Shown piece after piece: positions 1 through 9,419 of a DNA stretch of 14,314 nucleotides. A program made the translations under genes and the position numbers. The first letter of the stretch is position 1, and every line of letters begins with the position of its first letter. This DNA comes from an uncultured beta proteobacterium (GTDB lineage Bacteria; Pseudomonadota; Gammaproteobacteria; Burkholderiales; Burkholderiaceae_C), in the NCBI GenBank assembly GCA_903944555.1, contig CAJASG010000649.1, forward strand, positions 1-14,314. The letters are read 5' to 3'. The notes beneath the pieces are model-generated. The model was not told the origin of the DNA. It saw nothing but the letters and a program-made list of their open reading frames with translations, and did not search any database.

Positions 1-297
1 AAGCGGTGCGATAAAAATGGCGTAATCGCGACGGCCGTTTTTGGACACCCACACCTCGGCAGCCGGCACGCTACTGGTCTTTTGAAGCGCCGCCAGGTCG
101 ATGCGCACCGGCAGCGTGGTGCGGCCCTGCACTTCCTCATCAATCAGCCGCTTCAGGGCGGGCTCCAGGGCCTTGGTCGAGGCCAGCCATGGCTCCGCTG
201 CACGGTTGCTGGTGAGGATTTTGGCTTGCCGATCCAGCACGATGACCCCTTCGGTCATCTTTTCCAGCATCGGCATGGTGAAATTTAAACGAAGCAT
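1..297 (-). CDS. PAS-fold sensory protein, N-terminal 99 residues only (runs off left edge)
   Basis: Reading leftward from an ATG at 297, an open frame of 99 codons continues past the window edge without a stop. It begins MLRLNFTMPMLEKMTEGVIV and continues with VLDRQAKILTSNRAAEPWL, which resembles the start of a PAS domain (hydrophobic strand, 'vlD..g.i...N.aae.wl'). The start lies 17 nt after the cheZ stop, so the gene is probably cotranscribed with cheY-cheZ. No good Shine-Dalgarno sequence precedes the ATG; in-frame ATG codons at residues 8 and 10 are alternatives. The output domain is outside the window, so it could be a histidine kinase, a c-di-GMP enzyme or another PAS-linked regulator. 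The PAS call rests on general pattern, not an alignment; that this is a real gene is well supported by frame and context. Confidence 0.72.
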   Translation of the reverse strand, partial: MLRLNFTMPMLEKMTEGVIVLDRQAKILTSNRAAEPWLASTKALEPALKRLIDEEVQGRTTLPVRIDLAALQKTSSVPAAEVWVSKNGRRDYAIFIAPL

Positions 298-314
298 CTG
301 GTTGGTCCGCTGTT

Positions 315-944
315 TCAGAACCCTAACGACGCCAACATCTCGTCCACATCGTCTTGTCGAAGGGCTTTATCCGGAACCTGTGGCCCTGCCAACTCCGCGT
401 TGGGACGCTCAAACTCGAGGTGATTAGGGGCACTGTGCATCAAGAGGCTCAGCAACTGTTGCTCAGTTTGGCTGATGATGGCGATCACCTTCTTGATCAC
501 CTGACCCGATAGGTCCTGAAAGTCCTGGGTCATCATGATGTCGCCCAGCACAGCGTTTTGGGTTTCAGCAAACTGGGCAGCCTCGTTGCTGAACATCTGC
601 GCCACCGCCATCACATCGTCCACATCGGCCGCGCGCGACCCGGAGTTCTTGCGTACCTCTTCAATTTTGTCGGCCATGGATTGACTCTCGGCTTTGAAAC
701 TACGGCACTGTGGTTGCGCATCGTCGATTAAATCCAAAACGCGTGTGGCCGCTATTTCTGTCATCTTTCCAACATGACTCAAGCGATCGCGTGCATCGGG
801 AATTTCATGGGCAATTTCGATCAATCCTTGTGTCAGTCCAAGTTCGCCCATGGCCTCATGAAGGCTACGGGTAATTTGGCCCAGCTCTTTGAAAGCTTGC
901 TCGGGGCTGATGGCGGCAGTAGTCACGGTAGCGGTTGCATTCAT
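315..944 (-). CDS. cheZ: CheZ, phosphatase of CheY-P
   Basis: A 209-residue protein, close to the usual CheZ length of about 210. CheZ speeds dephosphorylation of CheY-P in the cytoplasm and so ends the flagellar switching signal. The family's catalytic stretch is clear at residues 139-150 ([12 protein letters not shown]); Asp144 and Gln148 correspond to the Asp143/Gln147 pair of E. coli CheZ. The C-terminal CheY-binding tail is also present: [12 protein letters not shown] at 198-209 matches the E. coli ending (VDDLLDSLGF type). The central region is helical and polar, as expected for the long four-helix-bundle dimer. The ATG at 944 overlaps the cheY stop by 4 nt (ATGA), so translation is probably coupled to cheY. 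Nothing is missing or broken. Confidence 0.96.
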   Translation of the reverse strand: MNATATVTTAAISPEQAFKELGQITRSLHEAMGELGLTQGLIEIAHEIPDARDRLSHVGKMTEIAATRVLDLIDDAQPQCRSFKAESQSMADKIEEVRKNSGSRAADVDDVMAVAQMFSNEAAQFAETQNAVLGDIMMTQDFQDLSGQVIKKVIAIISQTEQQLLSLLMHSAPNHLEFERPNAELAGPQVPDKALRQDDVDEMLASLGF

Positions 945-1333
945 AAAAGTGCCTTGCGTGTGTAGATGGCTTGGATCTTTTCTTTCAAGGTAGCTCCGGT
1001 GAACGGCTTGACGATGTAGCCGTCCGCACCGGCGTGGGCTGCCTCGACTATGTTTTCCTTACGGGCTTCCGCCGTGACCAGCAAAAAAGGCAAGTGCTTG
1101 AGATGCTCCGAGCTCCGCACGGATTTGAGTAGCTCCAAACCGGTCATCTTGGGCATATTCCAGTCGCTCACTACAAACTGAAAGTTGCCAGCCTCCAACT
1201 TGCGCAAGGCCTCTACTCCATCCTCCGCTTCGACCAAATGCTTGAATCCAGCCTCACGCAGCAAGTTAGACACGATGCGCCGCATGGTGGCGAAGTCGTC
1301 CACCACCAACACCGCCTGATTTGAAAAGTCCAT
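941..1333 (-). CDS. cheY: CheY, chemotaxis response regulator
   Basis: A 130-residue single-domain receiver. It carries phosphate from CheA to the flagellar switch protein FliM. All CheY signature residues fall at E. coli numbering: acidic pair Asp12/Asp13, phosphoacceptor Asp57 (SDWNMP), Thr87, Tyr106 and Lys109 (VKPF). The switch residue Tyr106 and the surrounding [13 protein letters not shown] separate a true CheY from a generic receiver. It is the first gene of a short unit with cheZ (4-nt overlap) and a PAS protein. The 260 nt upstream are AT-rich near 1380-1450, consistent with its own promoter, although the Shine-Dalgarno sequence before the ATG at 1333 is weak. No cheA, cheW or mcp gene is in the window. 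Confidence 0.96.
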   Translation of the reverse strand: MDFSNQAVLVVDDFATMRRIVSNLLREAGFKHLVEAEDGVEALRKLEAGNFQFVVSDWNMPKMTGLELLKSVRSSEHLKHLPFLLVTAEARKENIVEAAHAGADGYIVKPFTGATLKEKIQAIYTRKALL

Positions 1334-1450
1334 ACCGAAAGTCCAATCAATTGCATTTCTCGCCTTTGCAGATGATAGCCACTTATTGATGAATTTAGGT
1401 GAATTTTATCGATATGAATTAATTTTCGTCACATAAAATAAAATTCGAGA
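1334..1450 (-). promoter_or_regulatory. AT-rich leader/probable promoter region of cheY-cheZ
   Basis: This stretch is markedly more AT-rich than the flanking genes, especially 1381-1447, as expected of a promoter region for the minus-strand cheY-cheZ unit. I could not pick a convincing -35/-10 pair. A TAAA followed 13 nt later by GGCTATCA (minus strand) vaguely resembles a sigma-28 flagellar promoter, but its spacing is 2 nt short of the usual 15. The 10-mer TTATTGATGA at 1383-1392 recurs exactly at 7336-7345. Confidence 0.35.
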
Positions 1451-1510
1451 GATGGCAACTTACCCAAAAACAAGCAACTGCGCTGGGCCGAGAACCTATT
1501 TTTCAGCATC

Positions 1511-1571
1511 AAAAGTGCCTGAAACGCCCGTAGAACCTGCGCAGACAGCTACTATTTTTATAGCAACAAGG
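1511..1571 (+). repeat. Interspersed GCTA-N9-TAGC repeat, copy A
   Basis: Aligns base for base with copy D (7405-7466) over about 61 nt, with a single extra A in D near the tail. Shared blocks are CGCCCG.AGAAC.TGCGCA, CAGCTA, TAGCAA and CAAGG. The conserved pair GCTA (1548-1551) and TAGC (1561-1564) spans 17 nt with the AT-rich centre CTATTTTTA. The copy sits 22 nt beyond the stop codon of the MASE1 kinase gene, with its CAAGG end facing that gene. Confidence 0.8.
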
Positions 1572-1593
1572 GCGTGCCAAGCGTTACGGTCCC

Positions 1594-4155
<2,562 letters not shown>

Positions 4156-4166
4156 GACGGGATTGA

Positions 4167-4204
4167 CCTTGTTGTTTGCTACTAAATTAATAGCTGCTTG
4201 CGCA
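4167..4204 (-). repeat. Interspersed GCTA-N9-TAGC repeat, copy B, at the kinase start
   Basis: On the minus strand this reads TGCGCAAGCAGCTA, a 9-nt AT-rich centre, TAGCAAACAACAAGG. The GCTA/TAGC pair (4178-4194) again spans 17 nt. The copy lies just upstream of the ATG at 4155, its CAAGG end points at that gene, and the AAGG could serve as the ribosome binding site. It overlaps the longest open frame of the MASE1 kinase (start 4212). Confidence 0.78.
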
Positions 4205-4242
4205 TTATCCATGGGGGGTCAGAGGGTTAAATGGCTAAAAAT

Positions 4243-7065
4243 TTAGACGGTGGACACGGGCAACCACTTCTTCAACTTTTCGCACAGCTCAGCCATGCGA
4301 AGGGGTTTGGACAAATAGTCGTCCATCCCCTGCTTCAGGCAACGCTGGCCTTCGCCTTGCATGGCATTGGCGGTGACGGCAATGATGGGCAGGCGCGTGC
4401 CCTGTGCCTCCATGCTGCGAATGGCCTGGGTCAGGCCAAAACCGTCCAGGTGGGGCATGTGGCAGTCGCTGAGCAGCAGCGCGTAGCGCCCTGGGTTGGC
4501 TTGCCACATTTTTAGCGCAATGGCACCGTCTTCGGCCATCTCACAGGTGTAACCTAATAGGCGCAACTGCTCCTGTATCACCTCACGGTTGATCTCGTTG
4601 TCTTCGGCCAGCAGAATCAGGCAGCCGGTTTGCGCGGCTTCTTCCACCGTGGGGGCGGCGTGGCGCTCAGCGGTGCTGCGCTCGGTTGGCGCGAGACCCT
4701 GCTTGGTTAGCCGGGATTGCGCAAGGTCGGGTTCGCACGGCAGCAGGGGCAGCTCCACGGTAAATTCAGAGCCCTCGCCCTGGCTGCTACGCACGGTGAT
4801 GCGCCCCCCCATCAGCTCCACCAGGCGCTGGCTGATGGACAGGCCCAAGCCCGTGCCGCCAAACTGGCGCGCCGTGCTCTCGTCGGCCTGGGTGAAGGGC
4901 TGAAACAGCTTGGACACCACTTCGAGGCTCATGCCAATACCGTTGTCCGCGACGGCAAAGCGCACGCAATCCGCACCGCTATCCAACTGACCTAGTGTCA
5001 CGCTCAAGCTCACTTTGGCGCGCCCACCATCGGACTTGCTGCTGAATTTAATTGCGTTGCCCAACAGGTTCAAAAGCACTTGACGCAGCCGTGTCGGATC
5101 GCCAAAGGCCCACACAGGTAGCGAGGGCGAAACAAACAGAGAGACCTCCGCCTGCGTTCCCGGCAGCGACACCATCAACTGCGCCACACCTTCCGCCACC
5201 TCCCGCAGGTGCACTGGCACGTTCTCCACCTCCAGCTTGCCAGCCTCTATTTTGGAGAAGTCCAGAATATCGTTCAGGATTTGCAGCAGTGCCAACGATG
5301 AGGTGTGAATGGTGCCCAACATGCGTTGCTGCTCGGGCGAGAGGTCGGTTTGTTGCAAGACGTCCATCATGCCGATCACCCCATTCATTGGGGTGCGAAT
5401 CTCGTGGCTCATATTGGCCAAGAAATCACTTTTGGCGCGGTTGGCGCCTTCCGCCTGCATCTTGGCGGCCACCAGTGCGGCCTGCTCTTGTTTGTGCTGG
5501 GTGAGATCGCTGATGTACGCACTGAACGTGGTGCCCTGTGGGGTAACGATGGGAGAGATAGCGAGTTCGACCGGGAACTCCGTGCCATCTTTACGCAGTG
5601 CACTCACCTCTATGCGTTTGCCCAGCTCTGGCCCGACCCCGGTGGCCAGGTAGTGCGCCAAGCCCCTTTGGTGCGCCTCGCGGTGGCGCACGGGAATAAT
5701 GAAATCGTGCAAGTACTGGCCCTTCACCTCGGCAAAACTCAAGCCAAACGAGGCCTCGGCTTGGCGACTCCATTCGGTAATGCGGCCTTGGGCGTCCATA
5801 CCAATGATGGCGTCCAGGCTGGTGTTCATGACCAAGCGCAGGTGCTGCTCGCTCAGAACCGCCTCTTTGGTCTTTTGTTGAACCCTTGTTTCCAGTTGCA
5901 GCTGCTGTTGAATCAGATCACGGGTAATCTCCAGTGCACGCGCCTCGGCACGCTGTCGGCCCGTGGATTGCTGGCGCATCAGCAAGGCCAGCAAGCCACT
6001 GAGCAGCGCGCCGCCAAAAAAAATCAGCCATGACGTGGTGTGGTCAATGCTGGCATCAAACGCGGCAGTGCTGTTAACCCTAAGCTCCAGGGCCCGCCCG
6101 CCAAAGTTAAGCGTTTGGGTGGCGGAGTACAGCCGCCCCGCCACTGCACCTTGGTGTGCTGCGGCCAAAGGGGTGAGACTGGCGGTGTGGTTATCGGAGT
6201 CAAAGAGCAAAGCGCCGCCAGGTGCGCCAGGCATGGCCGTTGGGCTAGCGGCTCCGTCGAACAGCTCAAAATCGATCAGGCCCACGCGCACGGCCGACAT
6301 CCCGTCCAGCAATTCAGACATCACCAGCGGGGCGTCGAGCACGCCTCGCAGGGAGGCCCGCCGTTCGGCAGGGGTGCTTGGGTGCGACCCGCGGGCATAG
6401 ACCGGAACAAACGCCAGCAGGCCGGGGGTCTTGCGCTGGTCTTGCACCAGCGTGATGGCGGCGGTGATGGTGGGCTCACCGGTATCGACTGCACGCTGTA
6501 ATGCCGACCGGCGCCTGGCTTCCGAGCCAATGTCCAGCCCTTGGGCACCACTGCTGTTGGCGGCCGGCTCAATGTACTTTACGACAAACAAATCGTCATG
6601 CGTCTTGTCATCCAACTGTTGCAGCGCAAACTGCGGTGCGCCATCCGCCCGTGTGGACGCAAGAAAGGCCTTCAGATCAGAGCGCAGCACGCGTTCCACA
6701 AAGCCAAACCCGCGCACGCCCGGAAATTCCCGAGGCATGTCCCGCGACTCCACATAGGCCCGAAACTCGGCACGCCCCACACTTTTACTAGCGGCATACA
6801 TGCCTCGGGCACCCTGCAACCCGTAAATGGGGCGTTCCAAGTGCGATTGAACGTGCTCGGTGACATCCTGGACGCTGTGCTGGAATCGGACCTGCGCTTC
6901 GTCGTTACTGTGGCTTTGCCTCCACAGCGCAGCGCCCGCAGCGAGGCCAAGCCCGAGCAAAAACACCAAAAATGGCATCAATGCGGTCAATGGTCTGGGC
7001 GGCTTTTGAGCGGCGCTCTCGTTGTGAACTTTGGGGGCATGAACCGCCCGATCGGGGGCATTCAT
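4243..7065 (-). CDS. CHASE-PAS hybrid histidine kinase with C-terminal receiver
   Basis: A 940-residue inner-membrane sensor kinase. TM1 (about 29-47) and TM2 (about 344-363) bracket a periplasmic CHASE domain with its hallmarks (LQGARGMYAAS, then FRAYVESRDM and FPGVRGFGFVERV at 102-125). A coiled linker (375-405) follows, then PAS (about 407-522), HisKA with phosphoacceptor His554 (SHEIRTPMNG), HATPase_c (LLNLLGNAIKF, DNGIGM, FGGTGLGLS) and a receiver (Glu821/Asp822, Asp867 in SDCHMP, Thr898, Lys920). The DCHMP receiver type resembles that of BvgS/EvgS-like kinases, but those normally carry a further Hpt domain, which is absent here. CHASE ligands in bacteria are mostly unknown. The ATG at 7065 has no obvious Shine-Dalgarno; the basic and proline-rich N-terminus before TM1 makes it acceptable. 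The stop lies 87 nt from the favoured start of the next kinase gene, so the two may form an operon. Confidence 0.94.
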   Translation of the reverse strand: MNAPDRAVHAPKVHNESAAQKPPRPLTALMPFLVFLLGLGLAAGAALWRQSHSNDEAQVRFQHSVQDVTEHVQSHLERPIYGLQGARGMYAASKSVGRAEFRAYVESRDMPREFPGVRGFGFVERVLRSDLKAFLASTRADGAPQFALQQLDDKTHDDLFVVKYIEPAANSSGAQGLDIGSEARRRSALQRAVDTGEPTITAAITLVQDQRKTPGLLAFVPVYARGSHPSTPAERRASLRGVLDAPLVMSELLDGMSAVRVGLIDFELFDGAASPTAMPGAPGGALLFDSDNHTASLTPLAAAHQGAVAGRLYSATQTLNFGGRALELRVNSTAAFDASIDHTTSWLIFFGGALLSGLLALLMRQQSTGRQRAEARALEITRDLIQQQLQLETRVQQKTKEAVLSEQHLRLVMNTSLDAIIGMDAQGRITEWSRQAEASFGLSFAEVKGQYLHDFIIPVRHREAHQRGLAHYLATGVGPELGKRIEVSALRKDGTEFPVELAISPIVTPQGTTFSAYISDLTQHKQEQAALVAAKMQAEGANRAKSDFLANMSHEIRTPMNGVIGMMDVLQQTDLSPEQQRMLGTIHTSSLALLQILNDILDFSKIEAGKLEVENVPVHLREVAEGVAQLMVSLPGTQAEVSLFVSPSLPVWAFGDPTRLRQVLLNLLGNAIKFSSKSDGGRAKVSLSVTLGQLDSGADCVRFAVADNGIGMSLEVVSKLFQPFTQADESTARQFGGTGLGLSISQRLVELMGGRITVRSSQGEGSEFTVELPLLPCEPDLAQSRLTKQGLAPTERSTAERHAAPTVEEAAQTGCLILLAEDNEINREVIQEQLRLLGYTCEMAEDGAIALKMWQANPGRYALLLSDCHMPHLDGFGLTQAIRSMEAQGTRLPIIAVTANAMQGEGQRCLKQGMDDYLSKPLRMAELCEKLKKWLPVSTV

Positions 7066-7086
7066 GGCTGACTCATGCGAGCTTGC

Positions 7087-7135
7087 ATTTTTTTTGCTAT
7101 TTTATTTATAGCTGCTTGCGCAGGTAATACGGGGG
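7087..7135 (-). repeat. Interspersed GCTA-N9-TAGC repeat, copy C, upstream of CHASE kinase
   Basis: On the minus strand it reads CCCCCGTATTACC, then TGCGCAAGCAGCTAT, an AT-rich centre and ATAGCAAAAAAAA. The GCTA/TAGC pair (7096-7112) spans 17 nt. The tail is A-rich rather than CAAGG, so it is the most diverged copy at that end. It lies in the leader of the CHASE kinase gene in the same orientation as copy B. Confidence 0.75.
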
Positions 7136-7195
7136 CTAGGGGCAGATTTATCCATAATGCCGAAAAATAAGATGCGCATTTAGGTGTGGTGTGTT

Positions 7196-7212
7196 CGCCG
7201 TTCCAGACGGCG
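7196..7212. other. GC hairpin in the leader of the CHASE kinase gene
   Basis: CGCCGT (7196-7201) and ACGGCG (7207-7212) form a perfect 6-bp stem with loop TCCAG. On the plus strand it is followed by only three T, and on the minus strand by no T run, so it is not a convincing terminator. It could be a structured leader element. Confidence 0.35.
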
Positions 7213-7285
7213 TTTGACGGCTTACACCGCGTGGTTCACCCCAGCACTATCTCATCCGAACTACCATCATAACCATTTATTGTTA

Positions 7286-7332
7286 AATTTACGTATTTTT
7301 TGATGATAAACAATATTTTCAAATAAATACGT
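7286..7332 (-). promoter_or_regulatory. Candidate promoter/operator for the CHASE kinase
   Basis: The AT-rich core holds the inverted repeat ACGTATTT (7291-7298) and AAATACGT (7325-7332). On the minus strand TTGTTT (7313-7308) is followed after 16 nt by TAAATT (7291-7286), a weak -35/-10 pair. The inverted repeat encloses this pair, as an operator might. Based on pattern only. Confidence 0.28.
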
Positions 7333-7404
7333 GATTTATTGATGATTTTCCCGCTCTCAATCAACAACGAAATAGGATTGTGTTCGCAGTGGCGAATTTT
7401 CAGG

Positions 7405-7466
7405 AAAAAGGCCTATATCGCCCGCAGAACGTGCGCAAGCAGCTATCACATTGATAGCAAACAAGG
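7405..7466 (+). repeat. Interspersed GCTA-N9-TAGC repeat, copy D
   Basis: The best-formed copy: its palindrome GCTATCA-CAT-TGATAGC (7442-7458) has a perfect 7-bp stem. It matches copy A from the AAAA at its left end through CGCCCG, AGAAC, TGCGCA and CAAGG. Like copy A it lies exactly 22 nt beyond the stop codon of a minus-strand gene (here the HDOD gene), with the CAAGG end facing the gene. Confidence 0.82.
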
Positions 7467-7488
7467 TAATACTAACTATTGGGGGGGG

Positions 7489-8361
7489 TTAGGATGCGTG
7501 CGCCGACGCGAAGAACAAATTGGCGTGGCGGCTACGCGCCTCAATACGCCCGAACAGCGTGTGGATGCTGTCGTCCCACACCAGCCCCAGCCGATCGCAG
7601 GCTGACGCGGAGATGGATGTGACCCGGTTTTCAGCCCGGCCCGCGAGGTCGAGCGCGTTGCTAAATACTTCAGCAACATGGACCAGCGCCACCAAGGACT
7701 CGTTATGTGCCCCTTGCGGCGTGTGGTGGTGACGAATCGCCGCCACAATGCTTTCGGGCAAGCCCCAGTGCTCCGCCAACCAGGCTCCAATCACGCAGTG
7801 GTCCATCCCAAACATTTCATGTTCGACGGACTCAACACTCATGTTGCTCTCGTGCGCCATGCGCAAGCACTCACGAAATGCGGCCGGGTTGTAGCCATAC
7901 AACCAAAGCTGCCCGATGTCATGCAACAAGCCAGCGGTCAAGGCCGTGTCGCTGGACATCGGCTCGGTGACATGAATCACCAGCTCCTCGCAACACACCC
8001 CAACCGCGACGCAATGCAGCCAAAAACCAACGGGAAGCCGGTCCGAACCCAAGGAGTCAACAAAATTGCCCACGCTGCTGATCAGCGCAATCTCCCGCAC
8101 CCGGCGCATGCCAATGAGCGAGATGGCCGTGAACACATCGGCAACTTCATGATCGCGGCGTCCGCGCACCGAAGCCATGTTGGCCACCGACAGCACCCTG
8201 GCCGTAATGATGGGATCCATGCCGACGCAGTGCGACAAGACTTTGATGCTTAACTCGGGGTCATCCACGGAGGCCAGAATATCGGAAATGATGCGAGGAA
8301 AACTTGGCAGCAGCGCGCTGTGCGCAAGCACCTCCTGGCGGGTTAGGGGTTTCGTGGCCAT
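7489..8361 (-). CDS. HDOD-domain signalling protein
   Basis: A 290-residue protein that is essentially one HDOD domain, a regulatory relative of HD phosphohydrolases found in bacterial signalling proteins. Typical HDOD features are LLPSFPRIISDILASVDDP near 17-35, VLSHCVGMDPIITARVLSVAN at 41-61, an LIGMRRVREIAL helix at 82-93, then LLHDIGQLWL (145-154), AEHWGLPESIVAAIRHHH (196-213) and VHVAEVFSN. The His147-Asp148 pair and surrounding His residues (His116, His188, His198, His211-213) are kept, so metal binding or residual catalysis is conceivable, unlike in the HDOD part of the kinase protein nearby. There are no membrane segments. The ATG overlaps the upstream stop by 1 nt (TGATG), indicating translational coupling. 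It is the last gene of a three-gene unit. Enzymatic activity cannot be assumed. Confidence 0.9.
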   Translation of the reverse strand: MATKPLTRQEVLAHSALLPSFPRIISDILASVDDPELSIKVLSHCVGMDPIITARVLSVANMASVRGRRDHEVADVFTAISLIGMRRVREIALISSVGNFVDSLGSDRLPVGFWLHCVAVGVCCEELVIHVTEPMSSDTALTAGLLHDIGQLWLYGYNPAAFRECLRMAHESNMSVESVEHEMFGMDHCVIGAWLAEHWGLPESIVAAIRHHHTPQGAHNESLVALVHVAEVFSNALDLAGRAENRVTSISASACDRLGLVWDDSIHTLFGRIEARSRHANLFFASAHAS

Positions 8362-8687
8362 CAGGCGTTGCGGTAGCTCAGCACTTGGTCAAACAGACCG
8401 GCCACATGCGGCTGGGACAGGTCGGCGCCTTCAAATATCTCCATCACCCTATGGGCCACCGCCGCCGTGTCAAGCGCGACTTGCTCATCCGATCGGGTAT
8501 CGGGCTCCGCAATGAACAGAAACTCGGCGTGGTGCGAATTGAGTTGGTGCACGTTGTCTTGCGTCAGGGCATGGCCTTGGGGCAGACTCATGCGAAGCAC
8601 CCCACCCGTCACGATGTTGGTGTGGTTGGCCAACACCATGCCTGGAACAACCTCGTCGATAGGGATGTAGCGCAGGTGGGTTCTCAT
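8361..8687 (-). CDS. 108-aa conserved-looking protein between HTH-REC regulator and HDOD genes
   Basis: A small soluble protein of unknown function. Residues 7-60 (YIPIDEVVPGMVLANHT, then GGVLRMSLPQGHALTQDNV) have the pattern 'i.v.el.pGmvLa.d....G.lL...G..Lt..nv..L', which I associate with a small beta-rich segment near the N-terminus of HD-GYP and HDOD proteins. The C-terminal half is helical (VALDTAAVAHRVMEIFE). It starts 5 nt after the stop of the response regulator gene without a Shine-Dalgarno, and its stop overlaps the HDOD start by 1 nt, so the three genes almost certainly form one transcription unit. It may act as a separate accessory domain for the HDOD protein. Function is not recognised; the gene itself is well supported by spacing and frame. 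Confidence 0.85.
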   Translation of the reverse strand: MRTHLRYIPIDEVVPGMVLANHTNIVTGGVLRMSLPQGHALTQDNVHQLNSHHAEFLFIAEPDTRSDEQVALDTAAVAHRVMEIFEGADLSQPHVAGLFDQVLSYRNA

Positions 8688-8692
8688 CGGGT

Positions 8693-9277
8693 TTAAAACC
8701 GGCGCTGGGACACGAGGCCCGTGGCGATTTCAAGCAACCGATTGAACGGAATTGGCTTGGGCAGCACCTCCACTCCGGCGGGCAGGCCGCCACGCTCGGC
8801 GATTGCTGCGGCGTCAAGTCCCGTCACGACCACAATGTTGGTGTTGGAAATTTCCGGGCTGGCGTGCATTTCGCGCAGCATCCGAAACCCGTCCATGCCG
8901 GGCATGTGCAGGTCCATCACCAGCAAATCCGGTGGCGAGCGCCCAATAGTCATCAAAGCCGTAACCGCGTTGTCCACGGGAATCACCTCTGGCACCATGG
9001 GCCAGCGCGACATGTTTATTTCGTACAAACGCAGCAAAGCGGTGTCGTCTTCCACCACCATGATGCGCAGTCGGCGAGCAGGAACACCTGGAGTCGGCTT
9101 CTTGTGCAGCAACCCAAGAACTGAGTCCCGTAAGACGCGGCGGTGGCCTCCGGCTGTTTTCCATGCCTGTAGCAGCCCGCTTTCTACCCACAGCTGCACG
9201 GTCCCCACCGAAACGCCCAACAAGGTGGCGGCTTCGCGGGTGGTGCAAAAAGATTTTTCGATCACTGTTTCCTGCAT
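8693..9277 (-). CDS. Response regulator with N-terminal excisionase/MerR-like HTH and C-terminal receiver
   Basis: A 194-residue protein with its domains in the reverse of the usual response-regulator order. Residues about 9-58 are a winged HTH of excisionase/MerR/BldC type (CTTREAATLLGVSVGTVQLW, then ESGLLQAWKTAGGHRR, where GGHRR is typical of this fold). After a short proline-containing linker, residues about 70-190 form a complete receiver: Glu76/Asp77/Asp78, phosphoacceptor Asp122 (VMDLHMPGMDG), Thr152 and Lys174 (LPKP). It is likely a DNA-binding transcription factor whose binding is set by phosphorylation; no histidine kinase lies directly beside it. First gene of the unit with the 108-aa protein and the HDOD protein. 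The sequence before the ATG (AATAGAAAA) has almost no Shine-Dalgarno, and a candidate promoter is very close. DNA targets are unknown. Confidence 0.92.
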   Translation of the reverse strand: MQETVIEKSFCTTREAATLLGVSVGTVQLWVESGLLQAWKTAGGHRRVLRDSVLGLLHKKPTPGVPARRLRIMVVEDDTALLRLYEINMSRWPMVPEVIPVDNAVTALMTIGRSPPDLLVMDLHMPGMDGFRMLREMHASPEISNTNIVVVTGLDAAAIAERGGLPAGVEVLPKPIPFNRLLEIATGLVSQRRF

Positions 9278-9284
9278 TTTTCTA

Positions 9285-9312
9285 TTTTTATTGAAAATTT
9301 AACTGATGCCAA
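9285..9312 (-). promoter_or_regulatory. Candidate promoter directly before the HTH-REC gene
   Basis: On the minus strand TTGGCA (9312-9307) is followed after 16 nt by TAAAAA (9290-9285), only 7 nt before the ATG at 9277. If used, transcription would begin at or next to the start codon, giving a leaderless or nearly leaderless mRNA, which would fit the missing Shine-Dalgarno. The -10 match is modest (4 of 6). Confidence 0.3.
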
Positions 9313-9318
9313 TAGTGC

Positions 9319-9343
9319 ATCATCATAATCATTTTTTGATGAT
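9319..9343. promoter_or_regulatory. Inverted repeat, possible operator upstream of HTH-REC gene
   Basis: ATCATCA (9319-9325) and TGATGAT (9337-9343) form a perfect 7-bp inverted repeat separated by 11 AT-rich bases, just upstream of the candidate promoter. CATCATAATCATTTTTTG (9321-9338) matches 16 of 18 bases of a segment at 7265-7282 upstream of the CHASE kinase. Confidence 0.35.
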
Positions 9344-9363
9344 TTTTATCAATTTATTCTTGC

Positions 9364-9381
9364 CAGCGGATAGCCGGCTGG
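9364..9381 (-). terminator. Possible stem-loop after the kinase-HDOD-GAF gene
   Basis: On the minus strand CCAG-C-CGG, loop CTAT, CCG-CTGG gives a 7-bp GC-rich stem with one bulged C, about 40 nt past the stop at 9420. No T-run follows, so intrinsic termination is doubtful; it could instead stabilise the 3' end of the mRNA. Confidence 0.3.
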
Positions 9382-9419
9382 AATTGGAGGTGCGCCGCAC
9401 ACAATGCACAAGGTCCAAA

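Larger units (their letters stand above)
7066..7488. other. 423-nt gene-free region between CHASE kinase and HDOD gene
   Basis: I see no credible gene in this stretch. From left to right it holds repeat copy C (7087-7135), a GC hairpin (7196-7212), a strongly AT-rich segment (about 7261-7350) with an 8-bp inverted repeat, repeat copy D (7405-7466) and a run of eight G (7481-7488) directly against the HDOD stop codon. The AT-rich segment is the natural place for the promoter of the minus-strand CHASE kinase, which would give a 5' leader of about 200 nt. Confidence 0.6.

Noticed and set aside
1334..1380. Sigma-28 flagellar promoter before cheY
   Set aside because: TAAA and GGCTATCA are present on the minus strand but the spacing is 13 rather than 15 and the -10 match is poor.
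7481..7488. Run of eight G as a possible phase-variation tract
   Set aside because: It lies immediately after the HDOD stop codon, so a change in length would not alter that protein, and no promoter spacing obviously depends on it.
7339..7605. 88-codon plus-strand frame in the intergenic region entering the HDOD gene
   Set aside because: Crosses repeat copy D and the G-run and then runs antisense to the HDOD gene; no domain.
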